From contig CAYHCE010000013.1 of the NCBI GenBank assembly GCA_964355015.1, positions 1 through 64,000 of the forward strand: DNA of 64,000 bases, in the 5' to 3' direction. Below, piece by piece: positions 1-9,100 of this stretch. Every line of letters starts with the position of its first letter. Position 1 is the stretch's first letter. Both the position numbers and the translations under genes were made by a program. The notes below the pieces were generated by a model that did not search any database, was not told where the DNA came from, and worked only from the letters and a program-made list of their open reading frames with translations. This stretch comes from CAYHCE01 sp964355015. Its GTDB lineage: Bacteria; Cyanobacteriota; Cyanobacteriia; PCC-6307; Cyanobiaceae.

Positions 1-37
1 CTGATGACGAGGCTCGCGTCGATACATGTGGAAAACT

Positions 38-100
38 CTGAGCGGCTTTTCGGCGGAAATGAGCCGATTTGCGCACATTCTACCGACGAAAGCCGCTCAG
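38..100 (-). terminator. Inverted repeat downstream of the pyruvyl-transferase fusion gene
   Basis: Arms at 38-52 and 87-100 are reverse complements except for one extra T in the left arm, separated by a 34-base spacer. On the minus strand this lies just past the stop at 142, and the distal arm is followed by a short T run (AGTTTT). A transcription terminator is the simplest reading, but the loop is long, so a repeat-element end is also possible. Confidence 0.35.
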
Positions 101-141
101 ATCCACTGCGGCACAGGCCATCTGCCCTTTCTCAGGAGGCC

Positions 142-2886
142 CTACTTGGGGCGGGCAGAGCCGTGCTTCGTTGTTTCATCCAGTGTGGACAAAACACCAG
201 AATTCAAAAGTGCAGCACGTATCAATCCAAAGTAAACTTGCTGACTCCGAAACAAAGACAGAATCCAGCGCTTCAACAAATTCTGTTCATGGGTAGATTG
301 ATTGTCCAAAAAGAATGACGATGACATTGTTCTGTTATTCAAGAACGCGAGAAGAAAGTCGTTACTGCCATCTTTTCTCGCGGCACTCGCGGCGTCCAAA
401 GCTGATTTAGACTTTTGCATGCGTCTGTTAAACACAGAAAAGTCCTGACATTCTTTCCAATACTTGATGCTTTTCGAACGCGTACGCTCTCTGTGTACCT
501 GAACGATGGCCTGCGAGATATCCATCGGGTTCAGCAAGCGCTGGCGTACATGGGGTATCGGGATTCTTGAGAAGAATGTAGCCGCCCAGACTCTGTAGCT
601 AAGTCCCCCATGTTTATGGTTGAAGCCACCATTCTGAGACCGTGTAATCAGGTCAACAGAGACTTCATCCATCACAAGACCACCATTCTCGATTCCATTT
701 TGAATAATGTTATCGGCTAGGGTGCTACGAGTTAACACAATGCTGTTTCCCATTCCGTCCAAACGATAGCTTTGTAGCCAAGCATCACCAACAGAGATAT
801 CAGCCAACTCGGTCAGAACATCAGTGCAATAATCGCAAGCCTTTGCCTTAAAATAACCAGCGCCCCAACTGTTACCAATCTTGCGCATCTTTACTACATG
901 AACTTTGCCTTGCGTATCTGTGGCAGAGAAAGAATAGTCCGATGCAGTGCCCTTCTCTTCCTTTATCCTATATTCAGGATTTGTGTAGCCACCTTTGACG
1001 CCTGCACCTTGGGCTAGATAATCAGTATAGAACTTACTCTTCAACCCACCACAGATTATACCAACTGTGAACGCAATTTTCTGGCGATACTCAGGGCAGT
1101 AATGTTGCTTAAGGCGTATCGCCTTGATGAAGCAAGCAACACCCGATACAGCCACACGTCCAGCCGATTGGTCGATTATAGAAAAAAGATCATCCATCGA
1201 CACAGGATAATAACGAGTCTTCGAAATAGACCTAACATCTTCTGCGCTGCTGCAAACAGCATATTTATAACCATTGTGATCGTCTGTTTTCACAACATAC
1301 AAATATTGGACAATACCCCGCAACAGAAGTTGTTCTAGGACATAGGTCGCAATACCCCCCGAGGACGAGGTCGGCCTGAACTCTCTACTGTAGCCAACGT
1401 AACAGTTTTCAAATTTTCCTGCACGAGGATCGCTAAATCTCGAATCTGGAAAAAGTATCTCTGCTATCGCGTCTTCGTCTATTACCTCAGCGTCAGGATT
1501 TGTATTGAATGGACAAACCTTGACTGCGCTTTCAGGTACATTTGCCTTGATCGCCTTAGGTGCCAGAAATCCATCTTCATTCCAAGCCATCTTTAAGGTT
1601 CCGCAGGATTCAGACACACAAACGCCGCAACCAGAACAGAGGACGTTCAAGGGATTTGAACAGCTACCTATTTCTGCGCTTTGGACTCTCTTGGATTCTT
1701 GTATAATGCGCTCAATCGTTGAAACTTTACGTGTCTCGATAGGTTGTTCGCCAACCGCTATGTCCAAAAACTGAAAAGATTTTAATCTAAAATGATCAAG
1801 TCTTTTATTAACCACTTTCCAGTTGATAGGCTCTAGCATCTGATCAATGTTCAATGGCGTAGTTTTTGTCACTAGACGTGACTCGAGCCCGAACATCTTC
1901 AGCAAAGATGTAAATCTTGCCATGCCCCGAGACGGGTTTCCATACGCAATAAATGGTTTATTGAACAGAATGGAGAACACCGTTCCATGGAAAGAATCTG
2001 TCAGAACAAATGACGCCTGATACAGTGAGGACAGCCAGCCCTCAACCGTCTTATCACCAGACGCATCGTTATCTAAAAGAGGAAATACAAAAGGTTCGCC
2101 ACTTGTCATATATGGCTTCAAGGAAAGCTTTTCTGCAATACTTGAAACGACTTCCGCCTTGTCACTGTCAATATCAAGAATATAGGTCAAAAGCCTGCCT
2201 CCTCCAACGTGTCTGCTATCCAGAGCAAACTTTAATATGTAGTGATTAGCTGTCAGAAGCATGGTCGGATCAAGCACATGCGTAGCCGATTTATTAAGAT
2301 GCTTCTTACATAGCGTAACACCACTATCCTCTCGAACTGAGACAGCATGAAAGCTATTTAATAGTCTTGCCCCCATCTCTGTCTCATCTTCGTTATACTC
2401 CCACTTGGACGAACCAAAAGACGCCGCATAACTAATACGCCTGATTGATTGATTTGCTCCGAGAAAATCAAGATAAAGATCTGGTAACACACTTTTTGCA
2501 TATTTTGATCGCCAGATTTGATCGCTGCCAACGACAACAGCATAGAAGTTATAACTTGGTGTAAATTCTGTAAGCTCATTTGAAGTATAGAATTGTCTGC
2601 TAATCAAACCGAGGTTCCTATCCAGGAAATCACCATTTGGATTATTTTTTTTCATTCCAATTGTGTTTGAGAATAGATTATCGGCCAGACCGTCTGTTTG
2701 TTTATTTTTAACATTATCTGAATAATGCCGCCTATTTATAAGTATAGGCTGATACCCAATATCGCGAATAGCTTGGGTCAAGGCGTAGGCCTGTAGATTT
2801 CCACCAATATTTCTGTTAAGTGGCAGCGTCAGAATACCTATATTTTTACTTTTTCTTTGAAGGCTCAAGTTCTTTTGCTCATTCAT
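142..2886 (-). CDS. Polysaccharide pyruvyl transferase / FrhB-like iron-sulfur flavoprotein fusion
   Basis: A 914-residue protein with two parts. Residues 1 to about 390 look like a polysaccharide pyruvyl transferase (start ILTLPLNRNIGGNLQAYAL; a VVGSDQIW motif; a TDSFHG motif), a family that adds ketal pyruvate to surface sugars. From about 416 a ferredoxin-like cluster site (CSGCGVC, then VCPF near 456) leads into a coenzyme F420 hydrogenase beta-subunit-like domain (SSSGGIATY near 505, GVACFIKAIR, then a DYCTD/ADISVGDAW segment near 685). Such FrhB-like proteins often neighbour pyruvyl transferases in capsule loci. The start at 2886 is preferred because GGAGA sits 8 bases upstream; a GTG at 2922 would overlap the upstream stop. 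The gene is markedly AT-richer than the chromosome, suggesting transfer. The redox substrate is unknown. Confidence 0.8.
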   Translation of the reverse strand: MNEQKNLSLQRKSKNIGILTLPLNRNIGGNLQAYALTQAIRDIGYQPILINRRHYSDNVKNKQTDGLADNLFSNTIGMKKNNPNGDFLDRNLGLISRQFYTSNELTEFTPSYNFYAVVVGSDQIWRSKYAKSVLPDLYLDFLGANQSIRRISYAASFGSSKWEYNEDETEMGARLLNSFHAVSVREDSGVTLCKKHLNKSATHVLDPTMLLTANHYILKFALDSRHVGGGRLLTYILDIDSDKAEVVSSIAEKLSLKPYMTSGEPFVFPLLDNDASGDKTVEGWLSSLYQASFVLTDSFHGTVFSILFNKPFIAYGNPSRGMARFTSLLKMFGLESRLVTKTTPLNIDQMLEPINWKVVNKRLDHFRLKSFQFLDIAVGEQPIETRKVSTIERIIQESKRVQSAEIGSCSNPLNVLCSGCGVCVSESCGTLKMAWNEDGFLAPKAIKANVPESAVKVCPFNTNPDAEVIDEDAIAEILFPDSRFSDPRAGKFENCYVGYSREFRPTSSSGGIATYVLEQLLLRGIVQYLYVVKTDDHNGYKYAVCSSAEDVRSISKTRYYPVSMDDLFSIIDQSAGRVAVSGVACFIKAIRLKQHYCPEYRQKIAFTVGIICGGLKSKFYTDYLAQGAGVKGGYTNPEYRIKEEKGTASDYSFSATDTQGKVHVVKMRKIGNSWGAGYFKAKACDYCTDVLTELADISVGDAWLQSYRLDGMGNSIVLTRSTLADNIIQNGIENGGLVMDEVSVDLITRSQNGGFNHKHGGLSYRVWAATFFSRIPIPHVRQRLLNPMDISQAIVQVHRERTRSKSIKYWKECQDFSVFNRRMQKSKSALDAASAARKDGSNDFLLAFLNNRTMSSSFFLDNQSTHEQNLLKRWILSLFRSQQVYFGLIRAALLNSGVLSTLDETTKHGSARPK

Positions 2887-2918
2887 GCTGTTCTCCAAGC
2901 TAACGTATTTGGATATTA

Positions 2919-3722
2919 TCACAGTATACCAAAAGCGGCAATAGCCTGAGAAAATCTGTCTTCAGATAATATTACACCCTTGACAGCATCAAACGAAACT
3001 GTCGCATCATTATCGCCATGGAACGTTCTTATAAATAAATTATTGCGAGACTCAAGAACAGTTAGGAATTTTTCGTCAACTCTAACATGATTCCCGCAGT
3101 TAAATATAGATATAAGTTTATTGTTCACTAATTTTTTTTGTATAATTGTCTGTCCAGCTGCCCCCATGCGCCATTTGTATTCCTTGATCTGGTGGATGGT
3201 ATTCTCGAGGCCAAGTCGAGCTGCATATCCTTTTGACGGAGAAATTACGAAACCGTCAAAGTTATCACAAATAAACGGGTGCAATATTTGCAAGAAATCG
3301 CTTGCTAACGCATCATCGTCGTCAAGCCTGACATTTGCAATTAATGTGTTGTCTGGCAGACTATAGCCATAGCTTTGAAATGCTGCTGATAAGCTTGCAT
3401 TTTGACTTGAATAGAAATGTATTTTGATAAAATCATGCTCTGCGATTAGTGATGTAAGGGCGACATGTGAAGTGCCGGGTAAGTCCTCCGAGGTTAAAAG
3501 ATGGACTGTAAGCGCGATATCATTGGGTTTATTTATATTTAGAGCTAGCAATGATGGTAGCGTTATCTTTTTAAAGATATCTAGTCGCCTTGCAAGCCGT
3601 TCTTCTGAAAGAAGATTCTCCTTGTATTTATCAAAATTGTCACGACCAATGTTCCAAGCGCTGGCGCCCTGCTGAGTTAAGATCGAGTAGCGGATGGTGA
3701 TGACAACATGTTTCATTTTCAT
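2919..3722 (-). CDS. Putative rhamnosyl transferase (PF11316-like)
   Basis: A 267-residue cytosolic protein. The N-terminus (MKMKHVVITIRYSI), the FKKITLPSL segment and the DxD-type acidic run NVRLDDDDAL near residue 135 resemble the putative rhamnosyl transferase family PF11316, whose members use a metal-binding DDD motif for a nucleotide sugar. Rhamnose donors could come from the rfb operon in this window; that link is inference. It is AT-rich like its neighbours and lies 6 bases after the double glycosyltransferase in the same direction. Its stop precedes the next preferred start by about 33 bases, so the three genes look co-transcribed. Donor and acceptor cannot be read from sequence. Confidence 0.7.
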   Translation of the reverse strand: MKMKHVVITIRYSILTQQGASAWNIGRDNFDKYKENLLSEERLARRLDIFKKITLPSLLALNINKPNDIALTVHLLTSEDLPGTSHVALTSLIAEHDFIKIHFYSSQNASLSAAFQSYGYSLPDNTLIANVRLDDDDALASDFLQILHPFICDNFDGFVISPSKGYAARLGLENTIHQIKEYKWRMGAAGQTIIQKKLVNNKLISIFNCGNHVRVDEKFLTVLESRNNLFIRTFHGDNDATVSFDAVKGVILSEDRFSQAIAAFGIL

Positions 3723-3728
3723 TTCTTT

Positions 3729-6700
3729 CTACACCTTATTAGTTATTGAAGGCGCAAATCTTGAAGCACTAAACTTTGGCTCCAGCTCAATGAGATCTCT
3801 GTATGATATGTTTTCTCCATAAACACAAATTGACGCTTTCCCGAGAGATATTCTCTGTCTGATCTCGTCGGAAAGCTCAGTTGTGTCATTGTCTATACTT
3901 AGTCGCTCGACGAGCCCAACACTCTTTCCACTCTTGGCTAGGCCTTCTATAGTCTCAACGATATTCTTTATGTCTTTATTTGCAACTGAAAAGTCACCAC
4001 ATATCACCACATCAAATGTTCTATTATAACTGTCCGATCCTTGATTGATCATCATAGGCGGAACATCAAATGGTCTTCTACTGTTGTCATTAGAATATTT
4101 TAGGGTTGGAGCATTCTTGTGAAAGTAGGTCTGCGCATGGAAATACTCGCGGCGTACACCATAATATTCACCAGAATCAATTCCTTTAATTGGATCACTT
4201 GTAACTGACGATGACGAGTCGCGCTGAAATGATAGAGGACCAGTCGGAATCCGTTGAAAACTTTCTCGCCCAAAGACTACTTGCATCCTTCGGACAAATT
4301 CATTGTCGGCACCGAATCTAACTGTATCCCAATATCCTAATGCATCTTTGACGGGATCAATCCTCCAAAGGAATGATGATGTGTTAAAAGTTATAAATCC
4401 ACCTGTTCCTCTTATCTTTGTAACACAGAAGTCATTTAGACAACGATATTGTTGCGACGTACACCCCATCACCTCGGGGTTTTCCATCATGAACCGCACT
4501 TGCGTCTCTATCTTGCGGGGATGGGACCAGTCATCGGCGTCGTGGAGGGTGACAAACTCTCCCGTTGTCATGTCCAACCCGTGGTTGCGCGCCACATAGG
4601 CCCCCCCATTCTGCTCCATGCGCACAACCTGAATGCGCGGGTCGGTTGCCGCAAACCCTTCGGCAACGCGCACTGTATCCATCGTGGGCGAGCAGTCGTC
4701 CAGTACGATGATTTGCAGATTGGCCCATGTCTGTTCCTGCAACGACCGCAGAGCCGTGGGCAGCATATTCGCCGCGTCATAGGCCGCTATCAGCACAGTC
4801 ACTCTCGGCCCGTCCGTCATCTTGGGCAGGGGCACCGCGCAGGTCAGCCGATCATAGGGCGGCTGACCTGCGTCCGGCAGCAGCGTGACCGGTTCAATCC
4901 CGTAGCGAGCCAGAACCTGGTTGATCCACGCCACGCGCATTTTTGGGGTCTGTTCAAAATTCACCCGCGCCAGAACCAGATCGGGCGCGGATTCCCCCGC
5001 CATCAAGGCGCGTTCGTAAGCGGCCAGCCCCGCGCTGCGATTATTCAGGTGGTAGTGGCAAAGCAACTCGACGGTGGCGAGTTTGGTGCGGAAGTCGACA
5101 TCGGGGGCGTCGGGGCGGGCGCGGGTGATCCAGTCCAGCGCGATGCGGTAATCATTCTCGTTCTTGGCACGCATGTGCCACAGGGAAAGTTCGCGTGCGG
5201 CGAGGGCGCGGGCTTCGGCATTGGCGGAGGTGGTGGCAATCTCGGTCAGCTCGGCGAGGGGGCGTTCGGTAAAGCCCAGGGAACGCAGTTTGGTGCGGAT
5301 GACGTTGATCTGCTTGAGCGGGTCTTCACGCCGGGGGCGTGTGATATAGCCTGCGGCTTGTCCGTGGAGGGCGTAATGGACGAGCGGGTTGAGCCCGCTG
5401 GCCGCGGCGTCGGGATAGCTCTCGAGGTAAAAACGGGTGTCGAAATTCTTTCCGGGATTGTACCCCTTTGCCGCCCCGTACCGCAAATAATGCGTCGCAG
5501 GATCAAGTCCTAGCTTGGCTGTCTCCGGATAGGTCTTACTATACCAATCTGTGTGAATATGTTTGGTCTTCTTCGCCAATGAGATTTGTTTCAAGAATTC
5601 TACTGGTGAATTGAACGCTTGCTCTGCTGGTTGGGCGCTACAAGCCTCTGAACTGAAGCGAGCAGGCTTTGCAGCCTCTTCATTCTCTTCATGAATAATC
5701 CTTATGTCTAGGCCTGAGTCTCTAATCCAATCTGCTAGGCTTGTATTTTTATAAGTTAATGATAAGTTGACTATATGCTGCATGTCCGACGCTGATGCTT
5801 CTTGTTTGATTTCTTCTAGAAATTTGGGTTTTAATGCTTCGTCTGCAATGTTATATGCATATTGGATACTAAGCCATTTGCGAAGATGCAGGCAATCTCT
5901 GAATGTTCTTGACTTGGTTAGTTTGGCGGAACGTGATTGGAGCTGCCGATAAGCATTGAAGACAGAATCAGGATATGCGGATGCTCTTTTTTGCTTAGTT
6001 ACTGAGTTTTCCGCCTGAAAACGATAATAATAACCTTTAATTCCAGTTTGGATGGAGCATCTTTTTGCAAGATGGCATGACTCAATAACAAATGGAGCGT
6101 CAACGCATGCCGGTAGGTTTGGAAAACGAATGTCCTGCTGCACTAAAAAATTTCTTCTGAAGAGCTTATCCCAGACAGTGGTGCTTGGATAAAGCTTGTA
6201 TAGAGGGCTTGCAGGGTCTATAAAATGCGACTCATCGTGGAGATGTTGTACTATAGTATTGTCCACAAATCGGTGATAGCCTTGGGCAAATATAATGTCT
6301 GTAGATTCGCAGGCGTGATCTAATAAACTTGAAAAATAGTCTTCATCGACCCAGTCGTCAGCATCGACAAACCCTATAAAGTCTCCTCTTGCTACGTCTA
6401 TTCCTTGGTTTCTTGAAGCTCCTGGGCCTGTAGGGGCTTCGTTTCTTAGTACTTTTAGTTTCCCATTGCTTTTGCCGATAAAATTGTTTAGAATTAGGTT
6501 GGAGTCGTCTGTTGAGCCATCGTCAATGGCAATGATTTCTAAATTTTGATGCGTTTGATTGAATAGGCTTGAAAGCGCTTGGTAAAGATAGACTTCTGCG
6601 TTGAAGACTGGTATTATGATAGATAAGAAAGGGCTGCGACTCGTCTTTACGGCTTTTCCTCTATTTGCTATGGCTGGGTACTTGCCTAAAAAAGGTGTTA

Positions 6701-7172
6701 TTAACCTGTCTTCTCTATTGCAATACGCTATAAGCCTTGCCTTGTATCTGCGGCCAGCTTTGTATTCACTATAGCAAGCAAGCTGTGTAGCTATTCTAGG
6801 CTTTCCGGCTAATGATTGGGATATAATTGAAGCATAGTCGTATTGTTTGTGTTTGAGTAATTTGTGGACTAGGCGTACAAAATACAGGCCAAGTGCATTG
6901 GCCTCTCTTTCCGGCTCTTTGGTGCTGGCATCGGCACAAGCTAATTTGTCTAGGGGTAGTGATGTAGATCTTGAATCCTCTAGATATGTAGAAAGATTGC
7001 CTAGAACATAATTCGCTTTCTCAATTGCTTGCATTGCCTCCGGCAGCAGCAAAATCAATTCTGACTTGCTGTCTTCGCATAGAGCTTTTGAGATGCTGTC
7101 TAATTTATTGACTGTCTCATTGCTTAATGTGCTAAGTATTCGGTTGTATTCTCTCTCTGTATTTACCCTCAT
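3729..7172 (-). CDS. Large protein with two GT2 glycosyltransferase domains
   Basis: A 1147-residue protein. A GT2 domain starts near residue 182 (FLSIIIPVFNAE), with DDGS at 217-220 and DADD at 270-273. About residues 541-620 hold two copies of a WYxxxYP / FYLxSYPD...PLxHYxxxG motif seen in multi-domain glycan synthases. A second GT2 domain starts near 784 (VTVLIAAYDA), with a DDCSP motif and DADDW near 877. The C-terminus has a FDVVICGDF segment. The start at 7172 is favoured by GAAGG just upstream and by lying 1 base after the dehydrogenase stop; a longer frame to 7247 would overlap that gene. Base composition is mosaic: both ends AT-rich, the middle GC-rich. It probably builds or extends a surface polysaccharide; sugars unknown. 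Confidence 0.85.
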   Translation of the reverse strand: MRVNTEREYNRILSTLSNETVNKLDSISKALCEDSKSELILLLPEAMQAIEKANYVLGNLSTYLEDSRSTSLPLDKLACADASTKEPEREANALGLYFVRLVHKLLKHKQYDYASIISQSLAGKPRIATQLACYSEYKAGRRYKARLIAYCNREDRLITPFLGKYPAIANRGKAVKTSRSPFLSIIIPVFNAEVYLYQALSSLFNQTHQNLEIIAIDDGSTDDSNLILNNFIGKSNGKLKVLRNEAPTGPGASRNQGIDVARGDFIGFVDADDWVDEDYFSSLLDHACESTDIIFAQGYHRFVDNTIVQHLHDESHFIDPASPLYKLYPSTTVWDKLFRRNFLVQQDIRFPNLPACVDAPFVIESCHLAKRCSIQTGIKGYYYRFQAENSVTKQKRASAYPDSVFNAYRQLQSRSAKLTKSRTFRDCLHLRKWLSIQYAYNIADEALKPKFLEEIKQEASASDMQHIVNLSLTYKNTSLADWIRDSGLDIRIIHEENEEAAKPARFSSEACSAQPAEQAFNSPVEFLKQISLAKKTKHIHTDWYSKTYPETAKLGLDPATHYLRYGAAKGYNPGKNFDTRFYLESYPDAAASGLNPLVHYALHGQAAGYITRPRREDPLKQINVIRTKLRSLGFTERPLAELTEIATTSANAEARALAARELSLWHMRAKNENDYRIALDWITRARPDAPDVDFRTKLATVELLCHYHLNNRSAGLAAYERALMAGESAPDLVLARVNFEQTPKMRVAWINQVLARYGIEPVTLLPDAGQPPYDRLTCAVPLPKMTDGPRVTVLIAAYDAANMLPTALRSLQEQTWANLQIIVLDDCSPTMDTVRVAEGFAATDPRIQVVRMEQNGGAYVARNHGLDMTTGEFVTLHDADDWSHPRKIETQVRFMMENPEVMGCTSQQYRCLNDFCVTKIRGTGGFITFNTSSFLWRIDPVKDALGYWDTVRFGADNEFVRRMQVVFGRESFQRIPTGPLSFQRDSSSSVTSDPIKGIDSGEYYGVRREYFHAQTYFHKNAPTLKYSNDNSRRPFDVPPMMINQGSDSYNRTFDVVICGDFSVANKDIKNIVETIEGLAKSGKSVGLVERLSIDNDTTELSDEIRQRISLGKASICVYGENISYRDLIELEPKFSASRFAPSITNKV
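4440..5513. other. GC-rich block inside an AT-rich glycosyltransferase gene
   Basis: Within the double glycosyltransferase gene, this roughly 1.07-kb block is strongly GC-rich, while the flanks (3729-4440 and 5520-7170) are AT-rich with A/T-ending codons. The block encodes the YPD repeats, a helical linker and the nucleotide-binding half of the second GT2 domain. The switch back to AT-rich falls inside that domain, just after a QQYRCLND segment. The pattern suggests that the gene was assembled by recombination between differently composed parents. Confidence 0.7.
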
Positions 7173-7173
7173 C

Positions 7174-8568
7174 TCAGCCTTCACCCACGGTCCACACATT
7201 GAGGCCCACCGAGCGCGCGGCAGCTCCATCGGCCTTGGCACGCGCATCGAACAACCAGGCCGGCTGCCGCATCACCGCCGCCACTGCCGACCAGTCAATC
7301 TCGGCGAATTGCTGCCATTCGGTGAGCAGCAGTAGCGCATCGGCGCCACTGGCCGCCTGGTGCACATCGGCCACCCGCTGCCAGCTCGCATCGCCCACGC
7401 CAGATGGCTGGCCCAGGTCGCTGGCGATTTTGCCTTCCTCCACCTTGGGATCGAGGATCTGCAGGATCGCCCCTTCCTCCAGCAGGTCGCGGCAGATGCG
7501 GATCGCCGGTGATTCGCGCGTGTCATTGGTATCGGCCTTGAAGGCAAAACCGAGCACACCGATGCGCTTGCCCGTGACCGTGCCGAACAGCCTCGTGACA
7601 ACCAGCCGCGCAATCCGCTGCTGCTGCCATGTGTTCAGTGTCACCACCTGCTCCCAGTAGGCGGCCACCTCCTCCAGCCCGTAGTGACGGCAGAGATACA
7701 CCAGGTTGAGGATGTCCTTCTGGAAGCAGCTGCCGCCGAACCCCGGCCCGGCCTGCAGAAACTTCGGGCCGATGCGGCTGTCGGCGCCGATCGCCCGCGC
7801 CACCTCACGCACATCGGCGCCGGTGGCCTCGCAGAAGGCGGCGATGCCGTTGATCGAGCTGATCCGCTGGGCCAGGAAGGCATTGGCGGTGAGCTTCGAG
7901 AGCTCACTGCTCCAGAGGTTGGTGGTGAGGATGCGCTCGGCCGGCACCCACTGGCCGTACAACCCCGCCAGGGCGGCGATCGCGGCGGGATCCTCGCCGC
8001 CGATCAGCACCCGGTCGGGGTTCTCCAGATCAGTGATGGCAGTTCCCTCCGCCAGGAACTCGGGATTGGAGAGAACCGAAAAACTGCGCTCGTCGCCCTC
8101 GCCGGTGACTGCAGCGAGGATCTGCTGGATCACCTCGGCGGTGCGCACCGGCAGGGTGCTCTTCTCCACCACGATCGTGTGGCCTCGCGCGGCCTTGGCC
8201 ACCGAGCGGGCACTGGCTTCCACCCACTTGAGATCGCTGGCCTGCCCGGCCCCCAGGCCACTGGTCTTGGTGGGGGTGTTCACGGAGATGAACACCATGT
8301 CGGCAGCTGCGATCGCCTGGTCCACCGCGGTGCTGAAGTGGAGGTTGCGGCCACGGGCGCGGCCCACCACAGCATCCAGCCCCGGCTCATACACCGGCAG
8401 CCGCGCCAGATCGGGATCGTTCCAGGCGGCGATGCGCTCGGCATTGAGGTCCACCACCGTGACCTGCACGTGGGGACAGCGGTCGGCGATCACCGCCATG
8501 GTGGGCCCACCCACGTAACCGGCGCCAATGCAGCAGATGCTGGAATTGGGCAGTGCGGAGAGCTTCAT
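7174..8568 (-). CDS. ugd: UDP-glucose 6-dehydrogenase
   Basis: A 464-residue enzyme oxidising UDP-glucose to UDP-glucuronate with two NAD+, providing acidic sugar donor for polysaccharide. Seen: the dinucleotide-binding GAGYVGGPT near residue 15, the NTPTKTSG loop, EKSTLPVRTAE, FLAEGTAI, SELSKLTANAFLAQR, and GFGGSCFQKD with the catalytic cysteine. The pattern ('CIGAGYVGGPT...VDLN', SELSKL) matches the animal-type UGDH subgroup, which also occurs in cyanobacteria. It is GC-rich like the core genome, unlike the three genes after it, so the compositional boundary is at its stop codon. It is the first gene of the minus-strand cluster. Confidence 0.95.
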   Translation of the reverse strand: MKLSALPNSSICCIGAGYVGGPTMAVIADRCPHVQVTVVDLNAERIAAWNDPDLARLPVYEPGLDAVVGRARGRNLHFSTAVDQAIAAADMVFISVNTPTKTSGLGAGQASDLKWVEASARSVAKAARGHTIVVEKSTLPVRTAEVIQQILAAVTGEGDERSFSVLSNPEFLAEGTAITDLENPDRVLIGGEDPAAIAALAGLYGQWVPAERILTTNLWSSELSKLTANAFLAQRISSINGIAAFCEATGADVREVARAIGADSRIGPKFLQAGPGFGGSCFQKDILNLVYLCRHYGLEEVAAYWEQVVTLNTWQQQRIARLVVTRLFGTVTGKRIGVLGFAFKADTNDTRESPAIRICRDLLEEGAILQILDPKVEEGKIASDLGQPSGVGDASWQRVADVHQAASGADALLLLTEWQQFAEIDWSAVAAVMRQPAWLFDARAKADGAAARSVGLNVWTVGEG

Positions 8569-9100
8569 TCAGTGTGTCGCCGAGACTACAGGGGCCATCG
8601 TTTCACTCATCGATGCGTAGAAACACCTGATTAAATCCCATTAGACACTCTCTTTTTGCAGCATTGGGTGCTTGTTGATGCAAAAGGGCGCTCCACCCCA
8701 GCCTCGGGCTATCCAGGGATCAGGCCGGCCGCCCATACAGGCGCCTGGATGAGCGCGCCATGCTGGCGGCGAGCCAACCGCTCAGGATCCCGGGCACCGC
8801 GACCAGCAGCACGTACCAGATTGGGAAGCGGCCCCACGCCGCCTGCGGGCATCCGGTATCGCCTGCAGGTACCTGATCAGATCGTGATCGGTTGTGGCAG
8901 AGGACGCACTTTGAATCAGCCCTGCCCGATACCCTGGCCAGCTCAGCCTTATCAGATCTGATGGCAGAGCTTCATGTTCAGGAGCATCGCCAGGTTGCAT
9001 TCTGTCATACATTCCAAAGCTCCATCACGGTAAGATCGAGTAGCGTCAAGCTTGCGGTGATCGCTTTATCTGGCCGTAGCACCGTAGCATACGTTACCAT
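8569..9100. other. Intergenic region with no supported gene apart from a possible gene remnant
   Basis: This stretch separates the minus-strand dehydrogenase from the plus-strand DUF1800 gene and should hold the promoters for both. Short frames here carry no recognisable domain except the membrane-like fragment annotated separately. No strong hairpin was noticed. Confidence 0.5.
8720..8881 (-). pseudogene. Possible C-terminal remnant of a membrane protein
   Basis: On the minus strand the frame ending in the TGA at 8720-8722 reads a plausible protein tail: a hydrophobic segment WYVLLVAVPGILSGWLAAS, then a basic SRRLYGRPA end. Upstream the frame carries no start with a ribosome-binding site and no domain. 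It may be the tail of a lost membrane protein upstream of the dehydrogenase. I do not recognise the family, and it could be chance coding in GC-rich DNA. Confidence 0.25.

Noticed and set aside
4449..5513. Long plus-strand frame opposite the GC-rich block of the glycosyltransferase
   Set aside because: It is the antisense of a well-supported GT2 gene; its arginine/histidine/glycine-rich product has no domain.
7684..8634. Long plus-strand frame opposite ugd
   Set aside because: Shadow of the dehydrogenase in GC-rich DNA; no motif.
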